Position numbers and translations under genes: made by a program | Shown: positions 8,524-17,298 of the stretch, piece by piece | How the letters are laid out: every line of letters starts with the position of its first letter | Numbering within the stretch: position 1 is the first letter of the stretch | Notes under the pieces: generated by a model | What the model was told of the DNA's origin: nothing | The model's input: the letters and a program-made list of their open reading frames with translations, nothing else | The model's database searches: none | DNA from: DATBGO01 sp963785765 | GTDB lineage: Bacteria > Actinomycetota > Actinomycetes > Streptosporangiales > Streptosporangiaceae | Length of the DNA: 64,000 nt | Direction of reading: 5' to 3' | Assembly: GCA_963785765.1 (NCBI GenBank) | Contig: CAWAWM010000008.1 | Location: forward strand, 434,001-498,000

Positions 8524-9213
8524 TCAGGGCACCACAACGACCGGGCACTGAACGTGCCGGGCGAGCCAGCCAGGGACGGAGCCGACCAGCTGGTGCCAGG
8601 CCTGGCTGGACGCGCCGATGACCAGCGCGTCGGCGCTGTACTCCGCGGCCGCGGCGGCAAGCTCCCTGGCCGGCGTGCCGCAGCGGGTGGTCGTATGCAC
8701 CTGCAGATCGTCGGCGCCGCACACCTGGTCAAGTTCGGCGAGCAGCCAGCGGCTGATTTCCTGGTGGTCGCTGACTGTCCTGATGACCTGCCCGCTCAGC
8801 GGCTCACAGTAGATGCCGCGAGCCGTGACGTACACGACCAGCAGCGGCCGCTCGAGCCGCCGGGCCATACCCGCGGCGTAGGCGAGGGCGTTACGGCTGG
8901 CCGGTGACCCGTCAAAACCGACCATGACCGGATGGTCGGGTGCCGGGCCCTGGTCCTCGACCGGCACGTCCGGGTTCAGGCCGGGCGCCTGGCCTGAGCC
9001 TGACGCCAGGTCGGGACCTGGCCGTGGCGGCCGGTCCGCCGGCTGCTGCTCGGCGGCCTGCTGTTCGGGGTGCTGCTGTTCGGGGTGCTGCTGCTCGGGG
9101 TGCTGCTGCTCGGCGGGCAGGCGCCAGCCCGCGCGGTGCAGCCGGTCCGGGCGGTTCGGTCGGTCCGGGCGCTTCGGCGGCTCTACGGCCGGCTGCGGCT
9201 CTGCTTGGTCCAT
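8524..9213 (-). CDS. universal stress protein with a Gln/Pro repeat N-terminal extension
   Basis: 229 residues in two parts. Residues 1 to about 92 are a polar, Pro/Gln-rich low-complexity extension containing QHPEQ pentapeptides encoded by a 15-nt repeat. From VMVGFDGSPASRNALAYAAG onward is a single UspA domain with a degenerate ATP-loop (VIGASSQAWHQLVGSVPGWLARHVQCPVVVV) keeping the G-x-S-xx and G-x9-terminal pattern only roughly. Mycobacterial USPs of this kind belong to dormancy regulons. It is divergent from the MFS gene, with two palindromes in the shared 146-nt promoter region. Confidence 0.85.
   Translation of the reverse strand: MDQAEPQPAVEPPKRPDRPNRPDRLHRAGWRLPAEQQHPEQQHPEQQHPEQQAAEQQPADRPPRPGPDLASGSGQAPGLNPDVPVEDQGPAPDHPVMVGFDGSPASRNALAYAAGMARRLERPLLVVYVTARGIYCEPLSGQVIRTVSDHQEISRWLLAELDQVCGADDLQVHTTTRCGTPARELAAAAAEYSADALVIGASSQAWHQLVGSVPGWLARHVQCPVVVVP
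9058..9117. repeat. 15-nt tandem repeat, 4 units
   Basis: Four units of CTGCTGTTCGGGGTG-type sequence, which on the minus strand encode HPEQQ pentapeptides in the extension of the stress protein. Confidence 0.85.
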
Positions 9214-9236
9214 AGCGTTCGTCCTTGCGACAGCTA

Positions 9237-9292
9237 GTTCCCAATACGGGGAACACTATGCCAGCTAAGTTAGTTTGTATTAAGCAACTAAC
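9237..9292. promoter_or_regulatory. two inverted repeats between divergent USP and MFS genes
   Basis: GTTCCCAATACGGGGAAC at 9237-9254 is a perfect 6-bp inverted repeat with 6-nt centre, 24 nt before the stress-protein start. GTTAGTT at 9269-9275 and AACTAAC at 9286-9292 form a second inverted repeat with an AT-rich 10-nt centre; it sits ahead of the transporter and looks like a MarR or TetR operator. No regulator gene is adjacent. Confidence 0.5.
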
Positions 9293-9359
9293 GAAGCCCA
9301 CTCGGGAACTGGCCCGGCGCGGACCGTTCGTGCCCAGGTCAGGCCCCTGCCCCGGAGGG

Positions 9360-11447
9360 ATGTCAGTGCTGACGGAGTCAAGGCCCGGACCTCGTTACAA
9401 GTGGATTGCGCTGTCCAATACCACGCTCGGCGTGCTGATGGCGACGGTCAACGCCTCGATCATGCTGATCGCGCTGCCAGATATTTTCCGTGGTATCGGC
9501 GTCAATCCGCTAGAGCCTGGCAACACTAGCTTGCTGCTGTGGCTGCTGATGGGGTACCTGGTGGTCACGGCGGTGCTGGTGGTCAGTTTCGGCCGGCTCG
9601 GCGACATGTTCGGCCGGGTCAGGATGTACAACCTCGGCTTCGCGATCTTCGCGCTGTTCTCGGTGGCGCTCTCGCTGACCTGGCTGCACGGCACGGAAGC
9701 CGCCTGGTGGCTGATCGGGATGCGGGTCCTGCAGGGCGTCGGCGGCGCCATGCTGATGGCCAACTCCAGCGCCATCCTCACCGATGCGTTCCCGACCAAT
9801 GAGCGGGGCCTGGCCCTGGGCCTCAACCAGGTGGCCGGCATCGCGGGTTCCTTCATCGGCCTGGTGCTCGGTGGCGTGCTGGGCCCGCTCAACTGGCGGT
9901 TCGTATTCCTGGTCTCGGTCCCGTTCGGAGTGCTCGGGACGATCTGGTCGTACCTGAAGCTGCGTGAACTCGGGGAGCGCCGCGCGGCCAGGCTCGACTG
10001 GTGGGGCAACCTCACGTTCGGCGCTGGACTGATCGCCGTCCTGGTCGGCATCACCTACGGCATCCAGCCCTACGGCGGTCACACGATGGGCTGGACCAGC
10101 CCGCTGGTGCTCGGCCTGATCGTCGGTGGCCTCGCGGTGCTCGCCATCTTCTGCCTGATCGAGACCAAGGTCGCCGAGCCGATGTTCCACCTCGACCTGT
10201 TCCGGATCCGGCCGTTCACCGCGGGGAACGTGGCCAGCCTCATGGCCGGGCTCGGCCGCGGTGGCCTGATGTTCATCCTGATCATGTGGCTGCAGGGCAT
10301 CTACCTGCCCATCCACGGCTACAGCTTCAGCCAGGGGCCGCTGTGGGCCGGCATCGCGATGCTGCCGCTGACGGTTGGTTTCCTGATCGCCGGGCCGGTG
10401 TCCGGCTGGCTGTCCGACAGATTCGGCGCCCGGCCGTTCGCCACCGGCGGCATGCTGGTCGCCGCGGCTTCGTTCCTGCTGCTGCAGCTGCTGCCGGTTA
10501 ACTTCGTGTACTGGCAGTTCGCGGTCATCCTGCTGATCAACGGGATCGGCATGGGCCTGTTCGCGTCGCCGAACCGCGCCGGGATCATGAACAGCCTGCC
10601 GCCCGGCCAGCGCGGCGTCGGGGCCGGCATGAGCGCGACCTTCCAGAACTCGGCGATGGTGCTGTCCATCGGGATCTTCTTCACGCTCATCATCCTGGGC
10701 CTGGCCTCGTCGCTGCCGGCCACCCTGACCCACGGCCTCATGGCGCAGGGCGTGCCGCATGCGGACGCGGCCCGGGTGGCGGCGCTGCCGCCGGTCTCGA
10801 TCATGTTCGCGGCGCTGCTCGGCTACAACCCGGTGCAGACCCTCCTCGGCCCCGTCGTGAGCCGCCTGCCGGCCAGCCACGCGGCCTACCTGACCGGGCA
10901 CACCTTCTTCCCGTCGCTGATCTCGGCGCCGTTCGAGCACGGGCTGGCCATCGCGTTCTACTTCGCGATCGCAGCCTGCCTGATCGCCGCGGTGGCTTCG
11001 CTGCTGCGTGGCGGCATTTACGTGCACGGCGTGCACCCGGCGCCGGTGACCCGTGCGGCCCGTTCGCGTCAGGAGCCGGTCGCTGGCCAGGTTCCGATGG
11101 CTAACCAGGTCCCAGCAGCAACTGGCCAGGCTGCCGCGGCCTACGGCAAGCTCTCCGCAGTGAGCAGTCCGGCCGCCGCGGCAACCGGCGAGGTCTTGGC
11201 GGCCAACGGCCAGGCTGCCGCGGCCAAGGGCCAGGCTGCTGCGGCCAACGGTCAGGCTGCCGCGGCCAACGGCCAGGCCTTCGCCGCTACCGGCCAGGCC
11301 GGCCGCACACGGCGGCCGGACACGCAACTCACGGTCAGCACGCCCGCTAGGGCCGGCTATCGGGCCGATCCGCCTGCTAGGGCCTGCCATCCGGCCGATC
11401 CGGCCGACGATCGGGGCGACCATCGCGGCCATCCGGCTCGGCAATAG
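9360..11447 (+). CDS. MFS transporter, DHA2 (EmrB/QacA) drug-efflux family, with repeat tail
   Basis: About 695 residues counted from MSVLTESRPGPRYKW; the GTG at 9366 has better spacing from the GGAGGG and could be the real start. Fourteen hydrophobic segments are expected. The intracellular loop motif FGRLGDMFGRVRMYNLG, the antiporter motif C region LNQVAGIAGSFIGLVLGG, and VSGWLSDRFGARPFATGG mark the DHA2 group of proton-driven exporters. The final 140 residues are a cytoplasmic Ala/Gln/Gly-rich tail with four NGQAAAA heptads, then a His/Asp/Arg-rich end; DHA2 proteins usually stop near 500-550. A 13-bp hairpin terminator follows. Confidence 0.88.
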   Translation: MSVLTESRPGPRYKWIALSNTTLGVLMATVNASIMLIALPDIFRGIGVNPLEPGNTSLLLWLLMGYLVVTAVLVVSFGRLGDMFGRVRMYNLGFAIFALFSVALSLTWLHGTEAAWWLIGMRVLQGVGGAMLMANSSAILTDAFPTNERGLALGLNQVAGIAGSFIGLVLGGVLGPLNWRFVFLVSVPFGVLGTIWSYLKLRELGERRAARLDWWGNLTFGAGLIAVLVGITYGIQPYGGHTMGWTSPLVLGLIVGGLAVLAIFCLIETKVAEPMFHLDLFRIRPFTAGNVASLMAGLGRGGLMFILIMWLQGIYLPIHGYSFSQGPLWAGIAMLPLTVGFLIAGPVSGWLSDRFGARPFATGGMLVAAASFLLLQLLPVNFVYWQFAVILLINGIGMGLFASPNRAGIMNSLPPGQRGVGAGMSATFQNSAMVLSIGIFFTLIILGLASSLPATLTHGLMAQGVPHADAARVAALPPVSIMFAALLGYNPVQTLLGPVVSRLPASHAAYLTGHTFFPSLISAPFEHGLAIAFYFAIAACLIAAVASLLRGGIYVHGVHPAPVTRAARSRQEPVAGQVPMANQVPAATGQAAAAYGKLSAVSSPAAAATGEVLAANGQAAAAKGQAAAANGQAAAANGQAFAATGQAGRTRRPDTQLTVSTPARAGYRADPPARACHPADPADDRGDHRGHPARQ
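11205..11288. repeat. 21-nt tandem repeat, 4 units
   Basis: Four near-identical units beginning AACGGCCAGGCTGCC encode the NGQAAAA heptapeptides in the tail of the MFS exporter. Confidence 0.85.
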
Positions 11448-11505
11448 CAGTGGTGGCGCGTCGCTGCTGTTCTTTCCGCGGCAGGGCGCCAGCGCTGTTG
11501 TTGGA

Positions 11506-11537
11506 CAACGACAGCGATAGCGCCATCGCTGTCGTTG
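11506..11537. terminator. strong hairpin terminator after the MFS gene
   Basis: A perfect 13-bp stem, CAACGACAGCGAT pairing with ATCGCTGTCGTTG, with a 6-nt loop. It lies 59 nt past the exporter stop and between convergent genes, so it can serve both strands. The rest of 11448-11746 shows no supported gene. Confidence 0.75.
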
Positions 11538-11746
11538 ACCTCCCGTTCAGCCAGGCTGATCCCGAGTCTCCGGCTGCTGCAGCGGCCGAACCGAGCGGTC
11601 CGGGCTCGCCCTCGGCCTCGTACAAGACGGCGGGCTCATGCTCGGTATCGGCGAGGACGCGGTAGCCAGTTCCGGTGATCGCCTGCTATTCGCTCAGCCG
11701 GTTGGCTAGCAATGAGCCGGCTCAGGCGCCATGAGCCGGCTCACTG

Positions 11747-13561
11747 CTAAGACGAAGCCTTCCCGGCCTTTGCCGTACCGGCCTTCGAGGCGCGGGCTTT
11801 TGCGGCGCTGGCTCTCGAGGCGCTAGCCCTTGGGGCGCTGGTCTTGGGGGCGCTGGTCTTGGGGGCGCTGGTCTTGGGGGCGCTGGTCTTGGGGGCGCTG
11901 GTCTTGGGGGCGCTGGCTTTGGGGGCGCTGACCCTTGGCGTGCTGGCCTTCGGGATGCTGGCCTTCGGGGCGCTGGCCTTCGGGGCGCTGGCCTTCGGGG
12001 CGCTGGCCTTCGGGGCGCTGGAATTGGCGGCGGTAGCCCTGGGGACCCGGGCCTTAGCGACACTGATCTTCCCGGCGCTGGCCTTGGGGGCGCTGGCCTT
12101 GGGGGCGCTGGCCACGCGGGTGCTGACCTTGGCAGTCGGCTCAGGCGGCCTGGCCGTCGGAGCGGGCGGTGGTGTGACGTGCTCGGCGGCCTTGAGCAGA
12201 TCGGCCAGGCCGTTCTCGATGCCGCGGGCCAGCACATCGATGTCCGGGTTGCTCGCGTAGTCACCGGTAATCCCGAAGGTGACCTCGCCGCAGTAAGTGA
12301 AGATCGAGACCCCGGTGCGCATAGTCGTGGCGATCGGGACGTAGGGAATGATCTCCGCCAGGCGGCGGCCCATGCAGAACAGAGGCTGGCGCGGACCTGG
12401 CACGTTGGTGGTGACCGTGACGATCTCCCGCTGGTGCAGCGAGTAGGCCAGCTGGACGCCCACCGAGGCCACCGGGTACGGGACGAACCGGCCCAGCGAA
12501 ACCAGCGATTCCATGACCTTCGATTCGTGGCTTGCCTTCAAAGCAGAGATTTCGGCCCGGATGGCGGTGAGCCGGTCCACCGGGTCAGCAATGTGGACGG
12601 GCAGATAGGCCAAGATCCCGGACACCCGGTTCTCGTAGATGCTCTCCTCGCCCGGGGCGCGGACCGAGACCGGCACCAGCGACGGCATCATGAACGGCTC
12701 TGGTTCCTCGCCGCGCGACAGCAACAGGTCACGGAAGGCGCCGCTGATCGCGGCCAGGACGACATCGTTCACGGTGCCGCCGAGCCTTCCCTTGATCGTC
12801 TTGACGTCATCCAGGGAGGCCCGGGCCCAGGCGTACCGCCGCTGCTGGCCGATCGGCCCGGACAGCGATGATCCAGTGGCGGGCAGCATCGAACTCGCTA
12901 TCCGCAACATGGCGCGGCCCATGTCGGTGACCTGCTGGACTACCGCGCCCGGATTGGTGAGCGCGCCGCCCAGGGCGCTGACCTCGCGCACCGGCATCAT
13001 CACCATGTCCACCGCGGCCTGCGCGACGAGCGACAGCGACGAGGGCTGCTCACCGATGACCCGGTCGTCCACGGCGGCTGGCGAGGCGTTGGGGGACAGG
13101 TCGTAGATCACCCGGTACAAGTCGGTGCCTGAGACGCCGTCAACCATGCAGTGATGGATCTTGGAGATCAGCGCCCAGCGGTCATCGGCCATCCCCTGCA
13201 CCAGCCAGTACTCCCACAGCGGGTAGTCACGGTCGAGCCGCTGGCCCATGACCCGCGCCATCAACTTGGTGAGCTGCTGGTCGCCGCCGGGCGGCGGCAG
13301 GGCGGTCTGCCTGATATGGAAGCGGAGATCGAAATCCGGGTCATCGACCCAGACCGGCGCCCCGAGGCGGAAGGGGATCTTGCGGAGCTTCTGCCGGTAT
13401 CTGGGCACGAGCGGAAGGCGCCCGGCCAGGTAAGTGAGGAGTTCGTCATAGGTCGGTGCTGGGCCCTCGAATACGGCGATTGATGCGATCGCCATGGACG
13501 TGTGCCTGTCCTCATCTTCGGCATCGACAAACTGGGCGTCCAGCGGATTCAACCTATCCAT
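11747..13561 (-). CDS. WS/DGAT-type acyltransferase (wax ester synthase / diacylglycerol acyltransferase) with Lys/Ala/Ser/Pro tail
   Basis: 604 residues. Residues 1-455 are a complete WS/DGAT: MDRLNPLDAQFVDAEDED start, catalytic HHCMVDG (about residue 137), the NDVVLAAISGAFRDLL helix and the C-terminal VTTNVPGPRQPLFCMGR and YCGEVTFGITGDYAS segments. The enzyme esterifies acyl-CoA to diacylglycerol or fatty alcohols, making storage lipid at membrane and droplet surfaces. The last roughly 145 residues are almost pure Ala, Lys, Ser, Pro, Thr and Arg in SAPKA/SAPKT pentads, like histone H1 or actinobacterial HupS tails, not part of the family. A GGAAGGGGG leader supports the start. Confidence 0.92.
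   Translation of the reverse strand: MDRLNPLDAQFVDAEDEDRHTSMAIASIAVFEGPAPTYDELLTYLAGRLPLVPRYRQKLRKIPFRLGAPVWVDDPDFDLRFHIRQTALPPPGGDQQLTKLMARVMGQRLDRDYPLWEYWLVQGMADDRWALISKIHHCMVDGVSGTDLYRVIYDLSPNASPAAVDDRVIGEQPSSLSLVAQAAVDMVMMPVREVSALGGALTNPGAVVQQVTDMGRAMLRIASSMLPATGSSLSGPIGQQRRYAWARASLDDVKTIKGRLGGTVNDVVLAAISGAFRDLLLSRGEEPEPFMMPSLVPVSVRAPGEESIYENRVSGILAYLPVHIADPVDRLTAIRAEISALKASHESKVMESLVSLGRFVPYPVASVGVQLAYSLHQREIVTVTTNVPGPRQPLFCMGRRLAEIIPYVPIATTMRTGVSIFTYCGEVTFGITGDYASNPDIDVLARGIENGLADLLKAAEHVTPPPAPTARPPEPTAKVSTRVASAPKASAPKASAGKISVAKARVPRATAANSSAPKASAPKASAPKASAPKASIPKASTPRVSAPKASAPKTSAPKTSAPKTSAPKTSAPKTSAPRASASRASAAKARASKAGTAKAGKASS
11836..12019. repeat. 15-nt tandem repeat array encoding SAPK pentapeptides
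   Basis: About a dozen units of CGCTGGTCTTGGGGG type, the first ones nearly identical and later ones diverged, with two more at about 12077-12110. On the minus strand they encode the SAPKT/SAPKA tail of the WS/DGAT protein. Confidence 0.9.
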
Positions 13562-13677
13562 GACGCCCCCTTCCCGAGTTAGATTGATCTCGGCCCCATC
13601 TGGGCGCCGTCAGGCCAACGGCTGAAGATCACTTCCTAATAGGATGGTATGGCGGAAAGGCCCACGTTCTTAACCTG

Positions 13678-13706
13678 CCGATGGTCCCGTCTGCGGGGAC
13701 CTTCGG
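13678..13706 (-). terminator. hairpin terminator after the second stress-protein gene
   Basis: CCGATGGTCCC pairs with GGGACCTTCGG (one mismatch) around a 7-nt loop, 40 nt past the stop of the minus-strand gene. A second small hairpin (CTTCGG/CCGAAG) overlaps its right edge. Confidence 0.6.
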
Positions 13707-13745
13707 CTCCGGGCCCGAAGTCAGGGGCGTACCAGGCGCGCCGGA

Positions 13746-14228
13746 CTACCGCGCGCTGAGCACCAGCACAGGTACCCGGCTGGCCTTGATGGTGGCCTCC
13801 GCGACGTGGCCGAGCTTGGGGTGCAGGACACCGCCGCCGCCGTGCCGGCCGAGCACCAGCAGGTCGAAGCCGTGCTCGGTGGCATAGGCGCAGATCGACC
13901 TGGCAATATTGCGGTCCTGTGCGGTGTGCAGGGTAATCCGCACGTCCCGGGGCGCGGCAATCGACTCTCTGGTGTGCTCGAAGATCTCGGTTGCGCGGCG
14001 GGCGCCCGACGAGATCTCGCCCGCCTGGTCCAGCTGCGCTTCCAGGTGCGGCGGCGCGGGCAGCACGGCCAGCGCGACGACATGGCCCGGCCCGTCGCTG
14101 ACCATCGCCGCAGCGGTCCGCAGCGCGGCCACCGAATCCGGCGAGGCATCCCATCCGACCAGCACTCTGCGGAACGGGCTGGCCAGCCCGCTTGATCGGC
14201 CGCCGGCGGCGGCAGGGGCAGGATCCAC
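13746..14228 (-). CDS. universal stress protein
   Basis: Single UspA domain of about 160 residues. GTG at 14228 is chosen because AAGGGAAGG precedes it at ideal spacing; the open frame extends 22 codons further upstream. The domain starts at RRVLVGWDASPDSVAALRTA, and the ATP-binding loop GRHGGGGVLHPKLGHVAEATIKASRVPVLVL follows the G-2x-G-9x-(S/T) pattern well enough to expect nucleotide binding. It lies between the WS/DGAT gene and the hydrogenase-like operon, all on the minus strand, a neighbourhood similar to mycobacterial dormancy genes. Confidence 0.88.
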   Translation of the reverse strand: MDPAPAAAGGRSSGLASPFRRVLVGWDASPDSVAALRTAAAMVSDGPGHVVALAVLPAPPHLEAQLDQAGEISSGARRATEIFEHTRESIAAPRDVRITLHTAQDRNIARSICAYATEHGFDLLVLGRHGGGGVLHPKLGHVAEATIKASRVPVLVLSAR

Positions 14229-14270
14229 CGTGGCCTTCCCTTCGTGCTGGCTCGGCAGGCTATTCTGCCG

Positions 14271-14333
14271 CACGCGGCACTCGATCTGCCGCACGCTGCA
14301 GTCGTCTGCCGTACTCGTCTGCCGTACGCCACA
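14271..14333. repeat. short degenerate repeats upstream of the stress-protein gene
   Basis: Four copies of TCTGCCGYAC with variable spacing lie in the 146-nt gap between the stress-protein start and the hydrogenase-like operon end. They could be regulator half-sites or simple repeat decay; no symmetry is obvious. Confidence 0.4.
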
Positions 14334-14374
14334 CTCGCAGCCAGGAACCGCGGGCGCCAGCCCGCCGGGGAATT

Positions 14375-16513
14375 TCAGGCCAGCGCCGCGACGAGGGCCA
14401 GCAGAGCCACCAGCGCGATCAGCATGTAGGCGAGGTAGGCATCGAGCCGCCCGGATTGCAGCCGCTTGGCCGCCCGCACCAGCACCATCACGGGGCGCAG
14501 CGCAGGCCGGTACAGGTAGGTCTCAACCACTTCGACCACATCTGATGTGTAGCCGAACCGCGGCCCGGTGCTGCCCGGAGCGGGGGACAGCGGACGCAGG
14601 TCTGACTGGCTGTGCAGCACGGTGGCCAGCACCCGGCGGGTCGGGTTGGCGAAACCGGCCGCTGTGTAGCAGTCGGCGCCCTCCACCCCGGCGGTGGCTG
14701 AGCGCCAGGCTGGCACCCGGCGCACCCGGGTCATCCGGGTCCCGCCGGCCAGCCGGGTGAAGATCAGGACGGCCAGCGCGAGCAGCGGCATCACGACCCA
14801 CAGCCAGGATGGGGACAAGATCGAGAACCCGCTGAACACCGGCTGGACCACCCACGGCGACTTCCGCGCCCCCGACGTCACGCCGGCGGGCACCACCGGG
14901 GACAGGCCGGCCGCCACCACCCGGATCACCAGCGGCAGCAGGGCCGCGGTGAGCAGGCAGCCGAGCGAGAGGATCACGATGGCAGTCCGGCCCAGCCAGC
15001 CGTAATCTCGCTCCCGGACGGTCCCGGGTCCGCCGGAGCCGGGCCCGCCACGCGGTGGCCCGCCGGCTCCGGGCCGGCTGGCTCCGGGCTGGCTGGCTCC
15101 GGGCTGGCTGGCTCCGGGCTGGGCTGGCGGCGGCCCGAGCACTACGAGGCCGATCAGCCGGACGAACGTGACCCCGGCGAAACCGATCGTCAGCGCGATC
15201 GCCGCCCCGGCCACCGCGAGCACCAGCCTGAAGCCAAGCCCGGGCACCCGGAACTGCTGCATCAGCGCTTCCAGCAGGAACCATTCGGCCGCGAATCCCG
15301 CGGTCAGCGGCAGGCCGGCCAGCGTCAGCGAGCCGATGGCCAGCCCGGTCCCGCTCCACGGCCGCCGCCGCGCCGAGCCGCGCAGCCCGTCCAGGTCGTC
15401 GTCACCGGCCGAGGCGGTGCCTGCGCCGTCCGGAGCGATGACCGCGCTGCTGGTGTAGAGCAATGACTTGGCGGCTGCGTGCGCGATGATCTGCAGCGTG
15501 GCGGCGAGCAGCCCGGCCGCGACCAGCCGCGCATCGCGGGTCGCGGCGCCGGTCAGAGCGACGCCGTAGCCGGCCAGGATGAGCCCGCTGTTCTCAACGC
15601 TCGAGTACGCGATCACCCGCTGCAGCCTTGGCTGCACCGCCGCGTGCGCGATCCCGAGCAGCGCGGTCAGCCCGGCCAGCACCAGCAGCAGCCCGACCAG
15701 CCAGCCGGGCGGCGCTCCGAGCAGGGCGAGGGTCCGCCACAGGCCGTAGAAGCCGACGTTGACCGCCACCCCGGCCATGATCGCCCGGACCGGGCCCGGC
15801 GCGGCCGCGTACCCGCGGGGCATCCAGACCTGGACCGGGACCAGCCCGACCTTCACCGCGAACCCGCTGATCAGCAGGGTCTGCGCGGTATCCCTGGCCA
15901 CGCCGCCTGGCACCACCGCGAACGAGGCCAGGGACAGCGAGCCGGACCTGACTGCCAGCAGCAGCAGGCCGATCAGCAGCGCGGCCCCGCTGATCTTGCC
16001 GAACACCAGCGTGACGACCGCCGCGGCCGGGCGCCCGGGCCGTCCCCGCTCGAAACCCGCGAGCAGGTAGAACGCCACCGTCAGCAACTCCCAGGCCAGC
16101 AGCAGGGTGAACGCGTCGGTCGCGGTCATGACCATCGCGACCGCGCCCAGGGTCAGCGCGTAGCCAGCGGCCAGGCCGCGGCGGCCGACCGCGCCCCGGC
16201 GCCCGGCCCAGTCCGCGCAGGCCAGCGAGACCGGCGCCGCCGCCCCGAACGCGATGAGCAGAAACAGCCCGGACAGCCGGTCGGCGGCCAGCCCCGTGGT
16301 GCCGGGACCGAGCCAGCCACCGGTTCCGAGTTGCGCCTCGTGGCCCGCTACGGCGGCGGCCCCGGCCACCGCTAGGCAGGCTGCGCCGCCCGCTCCGGCC
16401 AGGTAAGGAACGGCCCGCAACCGCGGCCACCTGACCCCCCCGATCAGGTCGACCACCGCCGCGAAACCCAGTGCGGCCAGCCCGGCGGTGAGAACGGCCC
16501 CGGGCGCGTTCAC
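14375..16513 (-). CDS. hydrogenase-4 subunit B / NuoL-like proton-translocating membrane subunit
   Basis: 712 residues from a GTG at 16513 that overlaps the preceding stop as GTGA. It belongs to the Mrp-antiporter-like NuoL/M/N family and corresponds to HyfB or mycobacterial Rv0083. The proton-path residues are in place: Glu in LLAWELLTVAFYLL, Lys in SGFAVKVGLVPVQVWMPRGY, and Lys in AHAAAKSLLY. An insertion rich in QPGAS repeats interrupts the protein between late helices, and a long C-terminal part with YLYRPALRPVMVLVRAAKRLQSG follows, as in HyfB. Last gene of the operon. Confidence 0.88.
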   Translation of the reverse strand: MNAPGAVLTAGLAALGFAAVVDLIGGVRWPRLRAVPYLAGAGGAACLAVAGAAAVAGHEAQLGTGGWLGPGTTGLAADRLSGLFLLIAFGAAAPVSLACADWAGRRGAVGRRGLAAGYALTLGAVAMVMTATDAFTLLLAWELLTVAFYLLAGFERGRPGRPAAAVVTLVFGKISGAALLIGLLLLAVRSGSLSLASFAVVPGGVARDTAQTLLISGFAVKVGLVPVQVWMPRGYAAAPGPVRAIMAGVAVNVGFYGLWRTLALLGAPPGWLVGLLLVLAGLTALLGIAHAAVQPRLQRVIAYSSVENSGLILAGYGVALTGAATRDARLVAAGLLAATLQIIAHAAAKSLLYTSSAVIAPDGAGTASAGDDDLDGLRGSARRRPWSGTGLAIGSLTLAGLPLTAGFAAEWFLLEALMQQFRVPGLGFRLVLAVAGAAIALTIGFAGVTFVRLIGLVVLGPPPAQPGASQPGASQPGASRPGAGGPPRGGPGSGGPGTVRERDYGWLGRTAIVILSLGCLLTAALLPLVIRVVAAGLSPVVPAGVTSGARKSPWVVQPVFSGFSILSPSWLWVVMPLLALAVLIFTRLAGGTRMTRVRRVPAWRSATAGVEGADCYTAAGFANPTRRVLATVLHSQSDLRPLSPAPGSTGPRFGYTSDVVEVVETYLYRPALRPVMVLVRAAKRLQSGRLDAYLAYMLIALVALLALVAALA
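15076..15120. repeat. 15-nt tandem repeat, 3 units
   Basis: Three identical GGCTGGCTCCGGGCT units, with a degenerate one before, encode the QPGAS pentapeptides inside the HyfB-like subunit. Confidence 0.85.
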
Positions 16514-17298
16514 TGGCCCTCCGTCCGCCGCGGCGGCCGGCCGAGCGCGACCAGCAGGGCATGCAAGATAGTGAACGGGGACGGCGGCGAGCCTGGCACC
16601 CACACGTCGACCGGAACCACGTCACCGACACCGCCCGCGGTGGCATAGCCGCTCCCGGCCAGGCCGCCGCTCACCGCGTCGGTGCCGACCGCGACGACGA
16701 CCTTCGGATCCGGCATGCCCGTGTAGGTACGGCGGAGCGGCTCCGCCATCCCGTGCGCGCCCGCACCCGTGACCAGCAGCACGTCCGCGTGCCGCGGACT
16801 GGCGGTGAAGAAGATCCCGAGCCGGTGGATGTCGTAGACCGGGTTCAGCAGCGCCGCGATCTCCTGTTCCTCGGCGCCATCCGAGCCCGCGTCCACGTGA
16901 CGCAGGTGTACCGACCGCCGCAGGGCCGTGGTCCGGGCGGCCAGCTCGGCCCGGACCGCCGCCAGGCCCTGCTCGGTCTCGCTGGTCTGCGGCACCACCA
17001 GCCCCGGGCGGGTCAGCGCCTCGGCGGCGGGCCCCAGGGACCAGCCGAACACGTCCGGGCGCTGGTCGACACAGCGCCCGCACTGGATGCACCGGCCCTG
17101 ATCGAGCCGGACGGAGCCATCGGCGGCGGTCGTGATGGCGCCGGTCGGGCACAGCGAAGCCAGGCCCGCCACCTCGGCCGGGCGCGGGTCGGCCACCGTG
17201 GCCGGGCCGCGCCAGCGGTCGGCGTACGGGTCGGGCCGGCCCGGCCACCGGGTGGTGACCACCCCGTCACGCAAGCCGCGCAGCACCCACGGGCTCAT
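16510..17298 (-). CDS. ferredoxin-domain plus NuoB/HyfI-like small subunit lacking cluster-N2 cysteines
   Basis: 262 residues, start overlapping the previous stop as ATGA. Residues about 45-85 hold one [4Fe-4S] site: Cys of LCPTGAI plus CIQCGRC; the fourth cysteine expected after CVDQ is Arg. From about 130 it aligns by eye to NuoB/HyfI: HVDAGSDGAEEQEIAALLNPV, FFTASPRHADVLLVTG, PDPKVVVAVGTDAVSGG, PVDVWVPGSPPSPFTILH. Every proximal-cluster ligand of the family is replaced: CNGC is DGAE, the GDCA cysteine is Asp, and VPGCPP is VPGSPP. It can still form the subunit fold but not cluster N2. Corresponds to mycobacterial Rv0082 by gene order. Confidence 0.85.
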   Translation of the reverse strand: MSPWVLRGLRDGVVTTRWPGRPDPYADRWRGPATVADPRPAEVAGLASLCPTGAITTAADGSVRLDQGRCIQCGRCVDQRPDVFGWSLGPAAEALTRPGLVVPQTSETEQGLAAVRAELAARTTALRRSVHLRHVDAGSDGAEEQEIAALLNPVYDIHRLGIFFTASPRHADVLLVTGAGAHGMAEPLRRTYTGMPDPKVVVAVGTDAVSGGLAGSGYATAGGVGDVVPVDVWVPGSPPSPFTILHALLVALGRPPRRTEGQ

